A DNA stretch of 64,000 nucleotides from Phycisphaerales bacterium (GCA_022447205.1 JAKVBQ010000005.1:62001-126000); one strand, 5' to 3'. Positions 1-9,919 are shown, numbered from the stretch's first letter. Numbers and translations: made by a program. Notes: generated by a model from the sequence alone, not told the origin.

Positions 1-120
1 CATCGCGACCTGGAGGGTCTTCCGCCGGCGCAGCGGTGGGAGGAACCAACCGAGCGCGAGCAGTCCTGCTCCGAAGAGCGTCGGGATCAGGAATGAATAC
101 AGGAAGAGTGACAGTTCCAT
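1..120 (-). CDS. Membrane protein, N-terminal fragment (runs off the left edge)
   Basis: An open frame runs from an ATG at 120 to the window edge and gives 40 residues. It begins MELSLFLYSFLIPTLF and continues with a hydrophobic stretch ending GWFLPP, followed by the basic run LRRRK. This is the pattern of a first membrane segment followed by a cytoplasmic positive loop. It starts 32 bp after the stop of the YceI gene, so it is probably the last visible member of the same transcript. The rest lies outside the window and I cannot assign a family. Confidence 0.55.
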   Translation of the reverse strand, partial: MELSLFLYSFLIPTLFGAGLLALGWFLPPLRRRKTLQVAM

Positions 121-152
121 GGCGTCCAGTGTCCCCGCTCGGGGCCCGGTTG

Positions 153-770
153 TCACGCGGTCCAGTCACCCTCGAGACCGACGATCAGGCGGACCTCGTC
201 ACCGAGGGCGCCGTTCTTCACACCCCAGTCCATGCCGAAGTCCGACCGCTTGATCGAGAAGATCGCCTCGAAACCGGCCTTCTTGATGACGGGGTTGCCC
301 TTGATGCCGGTGAGTTCGACCTTCGCACTCACCTCCCTGGTCACGCCGAGCAGGGTCAGGTCACCGGTGATCGTCCAGCCGCCACCTTCGAGAGGCTTGC
401 TCCCGGTGGAGGTGAAGGTGATCGCCTCGAATTCCTTCGCGTCGAAGAAGTTCGGACCCATGAGGGTCCGGTCCAGCTTCTCGGTGCCGGTGTCGACGGA
501 CTCGACGGCGACCGCGACATTCATCGTCGGAGCCACGCTGCCATCCTCCGAAGTGGTCATCGTCCCGGTGACCTCGTTGAACCTGCCCCAGAACATCCCG
601 GCACCGGCATGATGGATCCGGAAGTTCGCCATGCAGTGCACGGGGTCGAGGGTGAACTCGAGGGCCTCGGCATCCTGGATCGGAGCGCTGGCCTTCGGAG
701 CCGCGGCGACGAAGAGAACGGAACAGGCCATCACGGCGGCGAGGAGACCAAGGCGGGTCGACGGAGTCAT
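153..770 (-). CDS. YceI-family secreted protein
   Basis: A 205-residue exported protein with an N-terminal signal peptide (about residues 1-28) and one YceI domain. The domain shows the usual features: an early FRIHHAG segment, a GTMTTSEDGS-type turn, FDAKEFEAITFTST, and a C-terminal KRSDFGMDWG motif. YceI proteins are periplasmic lipocalin-like barrels that bind isoprenoid or amphiphilic ligands; the ligand here is unknown. The ATG at 770 has a good Shine-Dalgarno sequence (AAGGAAGG, about six bases upstream). It lies 21 bp after a sulfatase gene on the same strand and probably shares its transcript. The family call is firm; the role is not. Confidence 0.88.
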   Translation of the reverse strand: MTPSTRLGLLAAVMACSVLFVAAAPKASAPIQDAEALEFTLDPVHCMANFRIHHAGAGMFWGRFNEVTGTMTTSEDGSVAPTMNVAVAVESVDTGTEKLDRTLMGPNFFDAKEFEAITFTSTGSKPLEGGGWTITGDLTLLGVTREVSAKVELTGIKGNPVIKKAGFEAIFSIKRSDFGMDWGVKNGALGDEVRLIVGLEGDWTA

Positions 771-791
771 CTGGAACCTTCCTTCATGGAA

Positions 792-2345
792 TCAAGGCTT
801 CACTTCGTTCGGGGCGTTCCCGGATGCGTCCGATGATAGCGTGACCCGGTCCGGCCACTCCACGGGATCTCCGGTCATGCGGTCGATCGACATCTGGGCC
901 CCTGCCTCGCGCATCCAGTCGCCGAGCAGCTCCGCCAACCTGCGAACCACGTCAGGACGCTCTGCGGCGAGATCGTTCGCTTCAGCGACATCCACCGAGA
1001 GGTCGTAGAGCTCGAAACGCCGGTTCGCATGGAAGTAAAGAAGCTTCCAGTCACCGGATCGGATCGCGGTATAGGGCTGGATGCCCGGTCCCTTCGGTCC
1101 CCAGGCATGGGGCTGGTGGAAGACGATCGGACGCTCTGCGAAGTGGTCCGGTGCAAGGCCTTCGAGTACGGGCCGAAGATCCAGACCGTCGATCGTCCGG
1201 CCTGAAGGCACGCCCGACATCCCACCCGTGGCGGCAAGGATGGTGGGAAACAGGTCCTGGGTGACGATCGGAACCGCACTGGCCGAACCCGGTTCGGTGC
1301 GACCCGGCCAGTGGATGATCCAGGGAACCCGGACCCCACCTTCGTACGCGGAGCCCTTGCCACTGCGCAGCGGCTTGTTGTGGGTGTGCGCCTCCCCGCC
1401 GCGTGCATGGGCGGACAGGCCCCCGTTGTCGCTGGTGAAGATGACGATGGTGTCCTCGGCAACGCCGTTGCGGTCCAGGGTGTCGAGAATCTCGCCGAGC
1501 GCGACGTCCATCGATTCGACCATGGTCGCGTAGGCGGCTTCGCGGGGGTGGAGTTCCGCATAGTTCTCGAGGTACCGTCGGTTGGGCATGATCGGGGTAT
1601 GCACCGCATAGGGCGCGAAGTGCAGGTAGAACGGCACGTCGTCGGCGACGGCACGATCGATCTCCTCGACCGCGCGCACCTGAAGCGCCTCGGTCAGGTA
1701 GATGTCCTGGTCATGGAATCGCTCGAGACCGGGCACGTCCCACTTCGTGTCCTTCGAGAAGTCGGTCTCGCTCTTCGCGTTCTTGAATCGATGCTTCCCG
1801 TAGTAGGAGCCCGGTGCACCGGAGGCATGCCCGGCGATGTTCACCTCGAAACCGAGCTTCGTCGGATCTCCACCGGCGGTGTCATGCGTCCCCCAGTGCG
1901 CCTTCCCCGCATGAATGGTGCGGTAGCCCCGATCGGCGAGGAGTTCGGAAAGCGTCAGGTCACCGGGCTGGAGGCCGTTCACGTTCCATGCGGGAGGAAG
2001 CAGGTCCTCGTGACGGGACGAGGTGTCCGCGTTCCGATTCAGCGTCCAGTACGTGATGCGATTGCGCGCAGGTGCTCGACCGGTCATGAGACTGGTTCGC
2101 GTCGGGGTGCAGACCGGAGCGGAGGCGTATCCGTTCGTGAGCTTCATGCCCTGATCGGCAAGTCGCTCCATGTTGGGTGTTCGATACCGATCGTTGAAGG
2201 GGGTCCGATCGACATGAAAGGGCACCGAAGTGTCCTGCCAGCCCATGTCGTCGACGATGAAGACGACCACGTTGGGACGGTCCTCGACGGCATGGGGAGC
2301 AGGACACGCGGCGACCAGGACCGCCGGGAGCAGGACGGAGATCAT
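792..2345 (-). CDS. Type I sulfatase (formylglycine-dependent)
   Basis: A 517-residue exported arylsulfatase-type enzyme. After a short signal peptide it has the metal-binding VVVFIVDDMGW segment. The sulfatase signature is C79-T-P-T-R83 followed by SLMTGR, whose Cys would be converted to formylglycine. Later come HAGKAHWGTHD, a TSDNGG motif and a GKGSAYEGGVRVP segment, all typical of the family. It should hydrolyse sulfate esters in the periplasm or outside the cell. The start codon overlaps the stop of the upstream sulfatase by four bases (ATGA), so the two are translationally coupled. No sulfatase-maturing enzyme is in the window. The substrate cannot be told from sequence alone. Confidence 0.93.
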   Translation of the reverse strand: MISVLLPAVLVAACPAPHAVEDRPNVVVFIVDDMGWQDTSVPFHVDRTPFNDRYRTPNMERLADQGMKLTNGYASAPVCTPTRTSLMTGRAPARNRITYWTLNRNADTSSRHEDLLPPAWNVNGLQPGDLTLSELLADRGYRTIHAGKAHWGTHDTAGGDPTKLGFEVNIAGHASGAPGSYYGKHRFKNAKSETDFSKDTKWDVPGLERFHDQDIYLTEALQVRAVEEIDRAVADDVPFYLHFAPYAVHTPIMPNRRYLENYAELHPREAAYATMVESMDVALGEILDTLDRNGVAEDTIVIFTSDNGGLSAHARGGEAHTHNKPLRSGKGSAYEGGVRVPWIIHWPGRTEPGSASAVPIVTQDLFPTILAATGGMSGVPSGRTIDGLDLRPVLEGLAPDHFAERPIVFHQPHAWGPKGPGIQPYTAIRSGDWKLLYFHANRRFELYDLSVDVAEANDLAAERPDVVRRLAELLGDWMREAGAQMSIDRMTGDPVEWPDRVTLSSDASGNAPNEVKP

Positions 2346-4399
2346 GACCCGTCTCCCGACTTCATGCGGACGACCGACCCACCGTCACCGGCAGCCTCGA
2401 TCACGATGTTGTCGCCGTCGACCGCCTTCTCGCCGTTCACGGTCAGCTTCCTGACATGTTCGGCCAGGACGTCCTTCGGCGTCTCGTTCGTGAATGCAAG
2501 GCGTGCATCCGGACTGGTGAAGTCGACACGTGATCGGTTCAACGGTTCCGCACCCCCGTGCAGGCGAAGCATGCCGGAACCTCCGAGCGTGACCTCCGTG
2601 CCCAGCAGAAACTGACGATCCACGGATCCACCGGTGATTCGGAGCGCACCGTTGCGGAAACCCTTGTTGCTCCCGGTCATTCGACCGAGCCTGACCTCCA
2701 GCTCGCCACCATCGCAGGTGATCGTCGTGCAACCCGCCTTCCCACCGACGACCGCGGCACCGTCATCGATGACGAAGACGTCCCGGATCGCGCCGACCAG
2801 TATCTCCGCTTCGCCGGTCCAGTTCGCTGGATCGGCGAAGGAGATGCCGTCACCTCGCCCCGTCCACCGCCGGGTGACGCGCGGCGTGTCCGCATCATCA
2901 CGCTGTTCGATTCCACGTGCCTCCGGACCGAAGTTCCATCGCTGGATCGGACTGGGCGTCCGAGACGTCTTCATCAATCGATCCATGCGGGCGACCACCT
3001 CGGGATGCGCGGCAGCGACGTCATGCTCCTCGGCGGGGTCGGACTCGAGATCGTAGAGCTCGATCGGCGCTTCAGCATCCGCATGAGCACCGGAACGAAG
3101 CGCCTTCCACTTGCCGGACCGGAGTGCCTGCAGTCCGCCACGGGAGTGGAACTCCCAGTAGAGCGAGTCGCGTTCGGGTGCCTTGCCCGTTCCGAGCAGG
3201 ATCGGGGTGAGGTCGATCCCGTCCTTCTCCGAGACGTCCTCGTCGCTGTTGCCGGTCAGGCCGAGGATCGTCGGGAAGATGTCCCAGTTGGCGACAAGGA
3301 CGTCCGAGGAGGAACCCGCCTCGACATGACCCGGCCAGTCGACGATCAGGGGGACCCGGATCCCGCCTTCGTGCAGCCAGGTCTTCGCGCCGCGCAGTCC
3401 ACCGGTGCCGTCGAAGAACTCGGGATCGTAGCCACCGAGGTCGAAGGTCGATCCGTTGTCGCTGGTGACGATGATGATCGTGTCGTCCCTGATCCCGAGT
3501 TCATCGAGCAGCGCCACCAGGCGGCCGATGTCCCGATCGAATCGCGTCACCATCGCCGCGTAGGCGGCACGTGGCTCCGGATGTGGCAGGTACCCCTGCC
3601 CGCCCTCGTAGGGCGGGTCGTCCCAGAGACCGCTGTATTCGGCAAGCGAATCGTCGGGCACCTGCAGGGCGAGGTGCGGCACCGGAGTCGCGTAGTAGAG
3701 AAGGAAGGGTTCATCCGCGTGGGAACGCACGAACGCACAGGCCTCGTCGACCATGAGGTCGGTCGCATACTGCTTCCCGACCAGACCCCGGTCGTTGCCT
3801 TCGAGGGTGACCCGATCGTTGTTGCGCATCAGGTAGGTCGGATAGTAGTTGTGCGCGTTCCGCTGGCAGAGGTAGCCGAACCAGTGATCGAAGCCCTGTT
3901 GATTCGGGTGGCCGACGCTGTCCGGTCCCCCGAGCCCCCACTTGCCCAGGCCACAGGTCGCGTAACCGGCCCGCTTCAGCGCGGTTCCGATCGTTTCGGT
4001 CCCGGGCTCGAGCGACATCTGTCCGCCCCAGAACCCGTTCGGTTCCGGCGGCACCTTCCATCCGCCGATCGTCTCGGTCGCGGGGTCGTTCGGCCGTCCC
4101 GTGAAGTTCGGCGTCTCCCCGTTGTCACGGACCTGGGCATGGCCGGTGTGCAGGCCGGTCAGGAGCGTGCAGCGACTCGGCGCGCAGACCGTGCTTCCGG
4201 AGTAGGCGTTGGTGAAGAGCATCCCCCCTTCACGCAAGGCATCGATGTGGGGAGTGCGTATCCGCGTTCCACCGGTGCATCCGAGTTCGGCGAGCCCGAG
4301 GTCGTCCGCCATGATCAGGATGACGTTCGGTTCCCGAGCGTCGTCGATCGGCGTGGCGAGGAAGGTGGAGGCGACGAGTGCGAGTGTGAGCATGGTCAT
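2342..4399 (-). CDS. Type I sulfatase with a C-terminal beta-rich domain
   Basis: A 685-residue exported sulfatase. The catalytic domain spans about residues 1-490 with MADDLG near the N-terminus, the signature C72-A-P-S-R followed by CTLLTG, a GKWGLGG segment and a TSDNGS motif. Roughly 190 further residues follow. They are rich in Gly, Val and Thr with short repeated strand-turn units (for example ILVGAIRDVFVIDDGAAVV), which suggests a small beta-solenoid or substrate-binding module. I chose the ATG at 4399; a GTG at 4405 and an ATG at 4393 are alternatives, and none has a strong ribosome site. It is first of a run on the minus strand with the next sulfatase and YceI. Confidence 0.9.
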   Translation of the reverse strand: MTMLTLALVASTFLATPIDDAREPNVILIMADDLGLAELGCTGGTRIRTPHIDALREGGMLFTNAYSGSTVCAPSRCTLLTGLHTGHAQVRDNGETPNFTGRPNDPATETIGGWKVPPEPNGFWGGQMSLEPGTETIGTALKRAGYATCGLGKWGLGGPDSVGHPNQQGFDHWFGYLCQRNAHNYYPTYLMRNNDRVTLEGNDRGLVGKQYATDLMVDEACAFVRSHADEPFLLYYATPVPHLALQVPDDSLAEYSGLWDDPPYEGGQGYLPHPEPRAAYAAMVTRFDRDIGRLVALLDELGIRDDTIIIVTSDNGSTFDLGGYDPEFFDGTGGLRGAKTWLHEGGIRVPLIVDWPGHVEAGSSSDVLVANWDIFPTILGLTGNSDEDVSEKDGIDLTPILLGTGKAPERDSLYWEFHSRGGLQALRSGKWKALRSGAHADAEAPIELYDLESDPAEEHDVAAAHPEVVARMDRLMKTSRTPSPIQRWNFGPEARGIEQRDDADTPRVTRRWTGRGDGISFADPANWTGEAEILVGAIRDVFVIDDGAAVVGGKAGCTTITCDGGELEVRLGRMTGSNKGFRNGALRITGGSVDRQFLLGTEVTLGGSGMLRLHGGAEPLNRSRVDFTSPDARLAFTNETPKDVLAEHVRKLTVNGEKAVDGDNIVIEAAGDGGSVVRMKSGDGS

Positions 4400-4449
4400 G
4401 CCCACAAGCTACCCGGGAGACACGAGTGATGGGTCGGACGTGGGGAAAA

Positions 4450-6054
4450 TCAGGACGTTTCGAACCAATCCGCGAGGGATCTCGAATCGAGGGCGCCGAG
4501 GAAGAGCGCGATGTAGCGATCAGGACGAACCAGGATGCCGCCATGACCATGGAAACCGGCATGCTCATGAAGGGTCCCATCGACATCGACGAGCATCGAA
4601 TCCGCACCCGATTCGATCCGATCGGAGGCCACCGCGACAACGTGCACCATGGAACGAACCGCTTCGGGAATGGAAGCGATCATCGACGCGACGGCATCGG
4701 GGAATCCGGGCGTGCCGACACCTTCGACCACCAGGAGGGTGAAGCACCCGGGAGCGAACGTCGCGTCGGGAATCCGCTTCGAACCGTCCACGTCGATCAG
4801 TTCAAGGAAGGGGAAGCGATCACCGACATGCATCGATGCGTGACGGCGATGGATCGCATCATGTCCGCGGTACCCGGTCCGGCGATAATTGACGTCGACC
4901 ATCGAGAGGGAACGAGTCAGCTTGTCCCTGACCGCCGACAGGCCGGTCCCGAAACGGACCGCTGCATTCCTGAGCCCCTGGAGCAGGGCATTGTCGGTCG
5001 TCGCGATCTCGGTGGCTCGCGTCGTCGCGGCAACCACCTTGTGTCCGATCTCGGACCGCTCGGTGGAATAGCTCCGGATCAGGTCGTCCCCGGCAAGACC
5101 TCGCTGGAACATCGCCAGCTTCCATGCCAGGTTCATCGCATCCTGGATCCCGGTGTTCATGCCCTGTCCCCCCACCGGACTGTGGACATGCGCCGCATCC
5201 CCGGCCAGCAGGCAGCGTCCGGCCCGGTAGTCCTCGAGGACTCGCTCCCTGATCCGGAACACCCCGAGCCAGTCGGGGTCATCGAGCCGAAGGGATGACG
5301 CGATTCGCTCGTCGACGAGCGCCTGGAGCTCGTCGATCGTGGTCTCGGTGTCATCCGCTGCCCGACCGGGCGTGTTGGCGATGAGCCTGAAGCGCCCACC
5401 GATCATCGGGAAGAACGCCATGATCCCGGAGGGATGGAAGAACACGGAGACACGATTGCCGGGAAGGTCACCTTCGACATGCACGTCACCGAGCACGAAG
5501 GGATCCGGCACCTCGCCTCCGGAGAAGTCAAGATCGTTCCCATGACGAACGGTGCTGTGGGCACCGTCGCATCCGAGCAGCCAGGGCGTCGTGACTTCGG
5601 TCTCCTCCCCCGAGGAATCACGGAGGACGGCCCGCACGTGGTCCCCCTCGTCCACGAAGGAGACCAGTTCGGTCCGTCGTTCGACGGTCACCCCGAGTTC
5701 AGTCAGTCGTTCGAGGAGGATCTTCTCGGTGACCGACTGGGGCAGCAGGATTCCGGGACCGAAACGTGACTCGACACCGTCGAGATCCACGTCGGCAAGG
5801 AGACCCTGCGGGCGGTGGATGCTCGCACCCGCGACGGGAATGCCGGCGTCGACGAACTTCGAGGCATCGCAGGTCCCGTCAAGCACTTCGAGGGTTCTCG
5901 CCCAGATGACGAGCGCCTTCGAGAGGACGGTCGGGCCCTCGTTCCGATCGACGATCCGGACCGGAACATCCATTGACTTCAATGCGACCGCCATGCTCAG
6001 ACCGACAGGGCCTGCGCCGACGACCAGGATCGGTTCATGGGACATGGAAGTCAT
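4450..6054 (-). CDS. FAD-dependent aromatic hydroxylase (PheA/TfdB-type monooxygenase)
   Basis: A 534-residue class A flavoprotein monooxygenase. It has an N-terminal dinucleotide-binding GAGPVGLSMA motif, a middle WLLGCDGAHS motif, and the FAD ribityl-binding LLAGDAAHVHSPVGGQGMN signature. A C-terminal thioredoxin-like domain is typical of phenol-hydroxylase relatives. It probably hydroxylates an aromatic ring using NAD(P)H and O2. The ATG at 6054 is preferred because GGGAGG sits five bases upstream; a TTG at 6072 is open but lacks such a site. It starts 14 bp after the FUSC pump gene, with the TolC gene before that. This suggests that the hydroxylase and a pump for aromatic compounds are made together. 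Confidence 0.9.
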   Translation of the reverse strand: MTSMSHEPILVVGAGPVGLSMAVALKSMDVPVRIVDRNEGPTVLSKALVIWARTLEVLDGTCDASKFVDAGIPVAGASIHRPQGLLADVDLDGVESRFGPGILLPQSVTEKILLERLTELGVTVERRTELVSFVDEGDHVRAVLRDSSGEETEVTTPWLLGCDGAHSTVRHGNDLDFSGGEVPDPFVLGDVHVEGDLPGNRVSVFFHPSGIMAFFPMIGGRFRLIANTPGRAADDTETTIDELQALVDERIASSLRLDDPDWLGVFRIRERVLEDYRAGRCLLAGDAAHVHSPVGGQGMNTGIQDAMNLAWKLAMFQRGLAGDDLIRSYSTERSEIGHKVVAATTRATEIATTDNALLQGLRNAAVRFGTGLSAVRDKLTRSLSMVDVNYRRTGYRGHDAIHRRHASMHVGDRFPFLELIDVDGSKRIPDATFAPGCFTLLVVEGVGTPGFPDAVASMIASIPEAVRSMVHVVAVASDRIESGADSMLVDVDGTLHEHAGFHGHGGILVRPDRYIALFLGALDSRSLADWFETS

Positions 6055-6068
6055 CGTGCCCTCCCGGG

Positions 6069-8351
6069 TCAACTGGTTCGCCCGACCGCTTCGGGCTCGA
6101 CCATCTCGTGCAGCAGACTTCGAACCTGCAGGTTGCGGAAGACCTTGAGCTGGATGCGACGCATCGAGATGTGATGGGAAAATTCCGTCAGGACGATCCT
6201 GGCCTGCTCTCGCATGGCATCGTCATGACCGAGGTGGTCAAGCAGCCCATGCTCGAGTATCAGATCGCGCTCACGAGCGATCGCCGAATCGACTCTCGCA
6301 AGTTCGGCGTCGATGGTCACCCCTGTTCCGGGCGAGACCGCGGCCTCGCCGATTCGGACCTGCGTGTCACCGAGTGCACCGAGGGTCTCGTCCATCGCGT
6401 CCGAAAGCGGTCGATCAAGGCGCATGAGATCGCTCTCGATCAGGTTGGAGTTGGCCGCTGCGAGGATCAGGTTCGCGCTCATGACGTCGATCAGGTTCCG
6501 CCGCATGTGGACCATGCTCTCGGGCGGATCGGACTCCCACCCGATGTCCTCGAACAACTGGGCGAGCTCCGCTCCGACACCAACCGCGGCATGCCTTCTC
6601 CGGCGCGACTCGAGCCGGATGTGCGCCATGTCATCGGAGGAGAACCGGCAGTTGTAGATGAGATCGGCGATCGAGTCGATCAAGGCCTTGATTCGCTCGG
6701 TCAGGATGTCCCTGGCGATCACCGGAAGGACGCATCGGAAGACGATGTAGCAGATCAGGGTCGCACCACCGACCGAGATCGCTCGGATCTGCAGTGGTTC
6801 GAGGCTCACGGAGGGATGGTTGCTGCCGGTCAGGATGAAGAGGACCGCCATCGCATAGGAGAGCCCCATGGACATCGTCCTTGGAATCATGGCGAGGACG
6901 ATGCCGGGAAGCATCACCACGCCGACCACCAGAAGCAAGGCACCGACCCGGTCGATATTCGGCATGAGCACCGTGATCACCAGTGCGCATGCGACCACCG
7001 CCAGGAGCAGGCCCCAGATCCGGTCGAGGAACATGACGTTCAGGCCGCCGATCGTCAGGGGCGCGAGGAAACCGCTCATGAGGAGGATGATCAGGCTGCC
7101 CCCCCATTCGGGATACAGGCTTGCGATCATGAAACCGATCATCACGCAGATGAGGGCCTTGAAGGCGAAGAGCCCCTTCTTCTCGTCATAGTCGATGAAG
7201 AGCCCCATGAAGGTCGGCACCGGCACGTCGGTCGTGCCGTCCTCCTCCGCGACCGGTATCCCCCGCGTGAACTCCACGATGTTGTCGACACGCTCGATGA
7301 TGTACTCGCCGTACTGACAGCGGGCCTCGACCAGGGCGATCGTCTCGAGCGAGAGCGTGGCACGGTTCTCCTTCAGCCAGGCACTGGTCCGCCGATCGAT
7401 GGCGTCGAAACAACGCGAGAGTTCGGGAAGATCCTCGCAGGGTCGTCCCGTCTCGAGCGCGACCGCGAGCGCCTCCATCGAGGTGTAGATCGCCTGGTGG
7501 AGATCCTCCCGTTCCTGCTCGAGGTCGATCATCCACCTGTCGAAGTGCCCGCCACGAACGAAGGAGCTGTAGATCTTCGGCCAGGCGAGGAGGTATCGCA
7601 CGTCCTCGACGAGCCTGCAGAGTCTCTGGAACTCGATGGATGACGCACCGAGTTCCGAGCGGGCGATCGCGAGCAACCCGTTGAAGTTCAGGCTCTGGGC
7701 GGGGTTCCAGACCGCGGTACCGCTGGACTCCTCCCCGGGACGCTCCTCGCCGTAGGTGGTGCGGATCTGTCGCGCGAATCCTCGAAGGGTCTCCGCGGCC
7801 CGCATCCGGATTCGTCGCCCGCCGGGATTCGACCAGGCCAGGGCGACCACCTCCGATGCGAACACGCCGCACAGGAACTCGGCGAGCACGGTCGCGACGA
7901 CCGAGGACGAGAGTCCGGCGTAGACCATCCAGACGACGAGCACCGGCATCATGCCGAGCAGCATCATCGTCAGGAAGGGAAGCCCGGACGCCATCATGTA
8001 GAACCAGAAGAAGGCGTTCGCCATCAGCAGCATGATGAGGAACCACGGCTGGTCGACGAACTGATACGACAGGATCCATCCGATCCCGAAACCGACGACC
8101 GCGGAACCCGCGCGGAGCAGTCCGAGGGTCGGCGAGTGCGGAAGCACGGGCATGAAGAGCACCGCGATCACGGTGACCAGCCCTCCGGTCAGGCCGATCC
8201 CGTACGCAACGGCGAGGGCCACCAAGGCGGCGACGATGAAACGGAGCACCATGCTCCACTCGGTGTCACGGCTGAAGAGCGTTGCGTTGGTCCTCTGGAG
8301 AACCCCCCCGAGCATGTCGTAGGAATGTCTGCGACGGGCCACCGGGATCAT
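6069..8351 (-). CDS. FUSC-family inner-membrane efflux protein (MdtO/AaeB-like)
   Basis: A 760-residue protein with the two-halves layout of the fusaric acid resistance/aromatic acid exporter family. A hydrophobic block (about residues 30-170) is followed by a long soluble region, a second hydrophobic block (about 390-550) and a helical cytoplasmic tail. The start is an ATG whose codon overlaps the stop of the TolC gene (ATGA). With YtcA, the HlyD adaptor and TolC nearby, it matches the E. coli ytcA-mdtNOP set, where MdtO is the FUSC member. It presumably exports organic acids or aromatic toxicants from the cytoplasm. The substrate is inferred from family and from the adjacent hydroxylase. 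Confidence 0.88.
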   Translation of the reverse strand: MIPVARRRHSYDMLGGVLQRTNATLFSRDTEWSMVLRFIVAALVALAVAYGIGLTGGLVTVIAVLFMPVLPHSPTLGLLRAGSAVVGFGIGWILSYQFVDQPWFLIMLLMANAFFWFYMMASGLPFLTMMLLGMMPVLVVWMVYAGLSSSVVATVLAEFLCGVFASEVVALAWSNPGGRRIRMRAAETLRGFARQIRTTYGEERPGEESSGTAVWNPAQSLNFNGLLAIARSELGASSIEFQRLCRLVEDVRYLLAWPKIYSSFVRGGHFDRWMIDLEQEREDLHQAIYTSMEALAVALETGRPCEDLPELSRCFDAIDRRTSAWLKENRATLSLETIALVEARCQYGEYIIERVDNIVEFTRGIPVAEEDGTTDVPVPTFMGLFIDYDEKKGLFAFKALICVMIGFMIASLYPEWGGSLIILLMSGFLAPLTIGGLNVMFLDRIWGLLLAVVACALVITVLMPNIDRVGALLLVVGVVMLPGIVLAMIPRTMSMGLSYAMAVLFILTGSNHPSVSLEPLQIRAISVGGATLICYIVFRCVLPVIARDILTERIKALIDSIADLIYNCRFSSDDMAHIRLESRRRRHAAVGVGAELAQLFEDIGWESDPPESMVHMRRNLIDVMSANLILAAANSNLIESDLMRLDRPLSDAMDETLGALGDTQVRIGEAAVSPGTGVTIDAELARVDSAIARERDLILEHGLLDHLGHDDAMREQARIVLTEFSHHISMRRIQLKVFRNLQVRSLLHEMVEPEAVGRTS

Positions 8352-9919
8352 GGTTCGAGGACATCCTGCTCGTCGTCGGATGATGCGTTCGTGACCCGGT
8401 CACGCGGTGCACGGCCCCGACCGGAACCGATCGCAAGACTCACACGCGCGGAGGAGGTGAGCAGGAAGGAGCGCGTCTCGACGAGGGTCGACAACGATTC
8501 GGCAAGATCCTTCTCCGCGTCGATCAGCTGGGTGATGGTCGCGAGGCCCACCTCGTAGGTGGCAAGCATCGCCTCGTAGGCCTCGCGGGAACTCTCGACC
8601 AGGGCCAGTCCGAAGTCGTACTGTCGCTGGGCCGCGAGGTAGTCGTTGTAGCTGTCCCAGACCTCACCGATCGCCTTGATGCGAAGCGTCTCGAGTTCAG
8701 CCTGCGCCTTGCGCCGCAGGGCACGTGCCTCCCGGAGGTTGTTCCTGAGGGAATACCCTTCGAAGAGGATCCACTGCCCGTTCAGCCCGATGTTCCAGAC
8801 CGGAGCTCCATACTGCTGGGACACCAGTGCGCCTCGATTCACCGAGGTGTTCGCCGTGAACTGCTGCCAGCCCGCCGAACCATCGAAGGTGACCGTCGGA
8901 TAGAAATCAGCCTCCGCAAGACGGACATCGGCTTCCGCGGCTCGAACCTCCGCGACCGCAGCGGCGAGATCCGGACGATTCTCCATGGCCAGGTTGATCG
9001 CATCGTCGACCTTCACGGCAAGATCCGCGGGCAACGGCAGCTCACGGAGCGACTGGATCTCGAGCGGCTGGTTCGCGGGCAGCCCGATGGCGACCAGCAA
9101 GGCGGAACGGGCATCGTCGATGCCGGCGACCCGACTCTGCACATCGAACTCCGCCTTGGCGAGTTCCTGACGGGCAAGGAGAAGTTCGGGTGCGGTGGCA
9201 AGGCCGACGGCAAGGCTGTCCTCGACCGCATCGACGACCGTGATCGCGAGTTCGAGTTCACGCAGGGATGCCTCGTACAGACCGATCGCGTTGTCGAGAC
9301 CGAAGTACGCGACCTGGACGTCATAGACCGTCTGCTGGATGCTGCGATTGAATTCGAGATTCGCCGCCCAGAGGGAGGCGCGTGCCCCGGCATCCTGTGA
9401 GGAACGCCGACCGAAGTCGAGGAGGACGTAGCTGACCTCAACGCCGGGCGTGATCGAGAGCTCGCGAAAATCAAGCACGACGTTGTCACCGCCGGGAAAC
9501 AGCTCGCGCTGGTAGTCGAGATCCGCGGCGAGGCCGAACGTCGGATACCAGGCGCCTCGGATGCTGCCGAAGCGAGCCGCGCTTGCACGGGCCTGCTCCC
9601 AGGCGACCCGGGTCTGTGGATTCGTCTCGAGGGCGAGATCGACCAGTTGCATCAACGAGCACGGACCGTCGAAGCGGGAGGGTTGGTCGCGTACACCGAC
9701 CACCGGAGCGACATGAGCCGGCTCATAGCCTTCCCGAGGGACGGGTTCCCAAGCCTCCGAGGCGGCGGGTGACACGAAGGCCTCGGGTTCGAGTTCGGGA
9801 AAGAGGTCGTCATCCGACGCACACCCGAACAGCATGATCGGGACCAGGCAGGAGCAGGACACCCATGAGGATGGGATCAGGCTCAAGCCCCTGGAACTGG
9901 TGAGGAGTCTCTCCGACAT
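8348..9919 (-). CDS. TolC-family outer-membrane efflux lipoprotein (MdtP-like)
   Basis: A 523-residue outer-membrane channel subunit. The ATG at 9919 gives a lipoprotein signal ending in the lipobox MLFGC; a longer upstream reading lacks any signal and was discarded. Two TolC repeats follow (about 85-280 and 300-500), with coiled-coil helices rich in Ala and Glu and repeat motifs such as ALETNPQTRVA and AMENRPDLAAA. It would trimerise to form the exit duct for the FUSC pump. It is the first gene of the minus-strand unit (TolC, FUSC, hydroxylase) and lies 24 bp from the divergent ytcA start. Confidence 0.9.
   Translation of the reverse strand: MSERLLTSSRGLSLIPSSWVSCSCLVPIMLFGCASDDDLFPELEPEAFVSPAASEAWEPVPREGYEPAHVAPVVGVRDQPSRFDGPCSLMQLVDLALETNPQTRVAWEQARASAARFGSIRGAWYPTFGLAADLDYQRELFPGGDNVVLDFRELSITPGVEVSYVLLDFGRRSSQDAGARASLWAANLEFNRSIQQTVYDVQVAYFGLDNAIGLYEASLRELELAITVVDAVEDSLAVGLATAPELLLARQELAKAEFDVQSRVAGIDDARSALLVAIGLPANQPLEIQSLRELPLPADLAVKVDDAINLAMENRPDLAAAVAEVRAAEADVRLAEADFYPTVTFDGSAGWQQFTANTSVNRGALVSQQYGAPVWNIGLNGQWILFEGYSLRNNLREARALRRKAQAELETLRIKAIGEVWDSYNDYLAAQRQYDFGLALVESSREAYEAMLATYEVGLATITQLIDAEKDLAESLSTLVETRSFLLTSSARVSLAIGSGRGRAPRDRVTNASSDDEQDVLEP

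Noticed and set aside
2558-4429. Long open frame of more than 600 codons on the plus strand, opposite the second sulfatase
   Set aside because: High-GC antisense shadow. The minus strand encodes a clear sulfatase, and the plus frame has no domain and a skewed Arg/Gly/Asp-rich composition.
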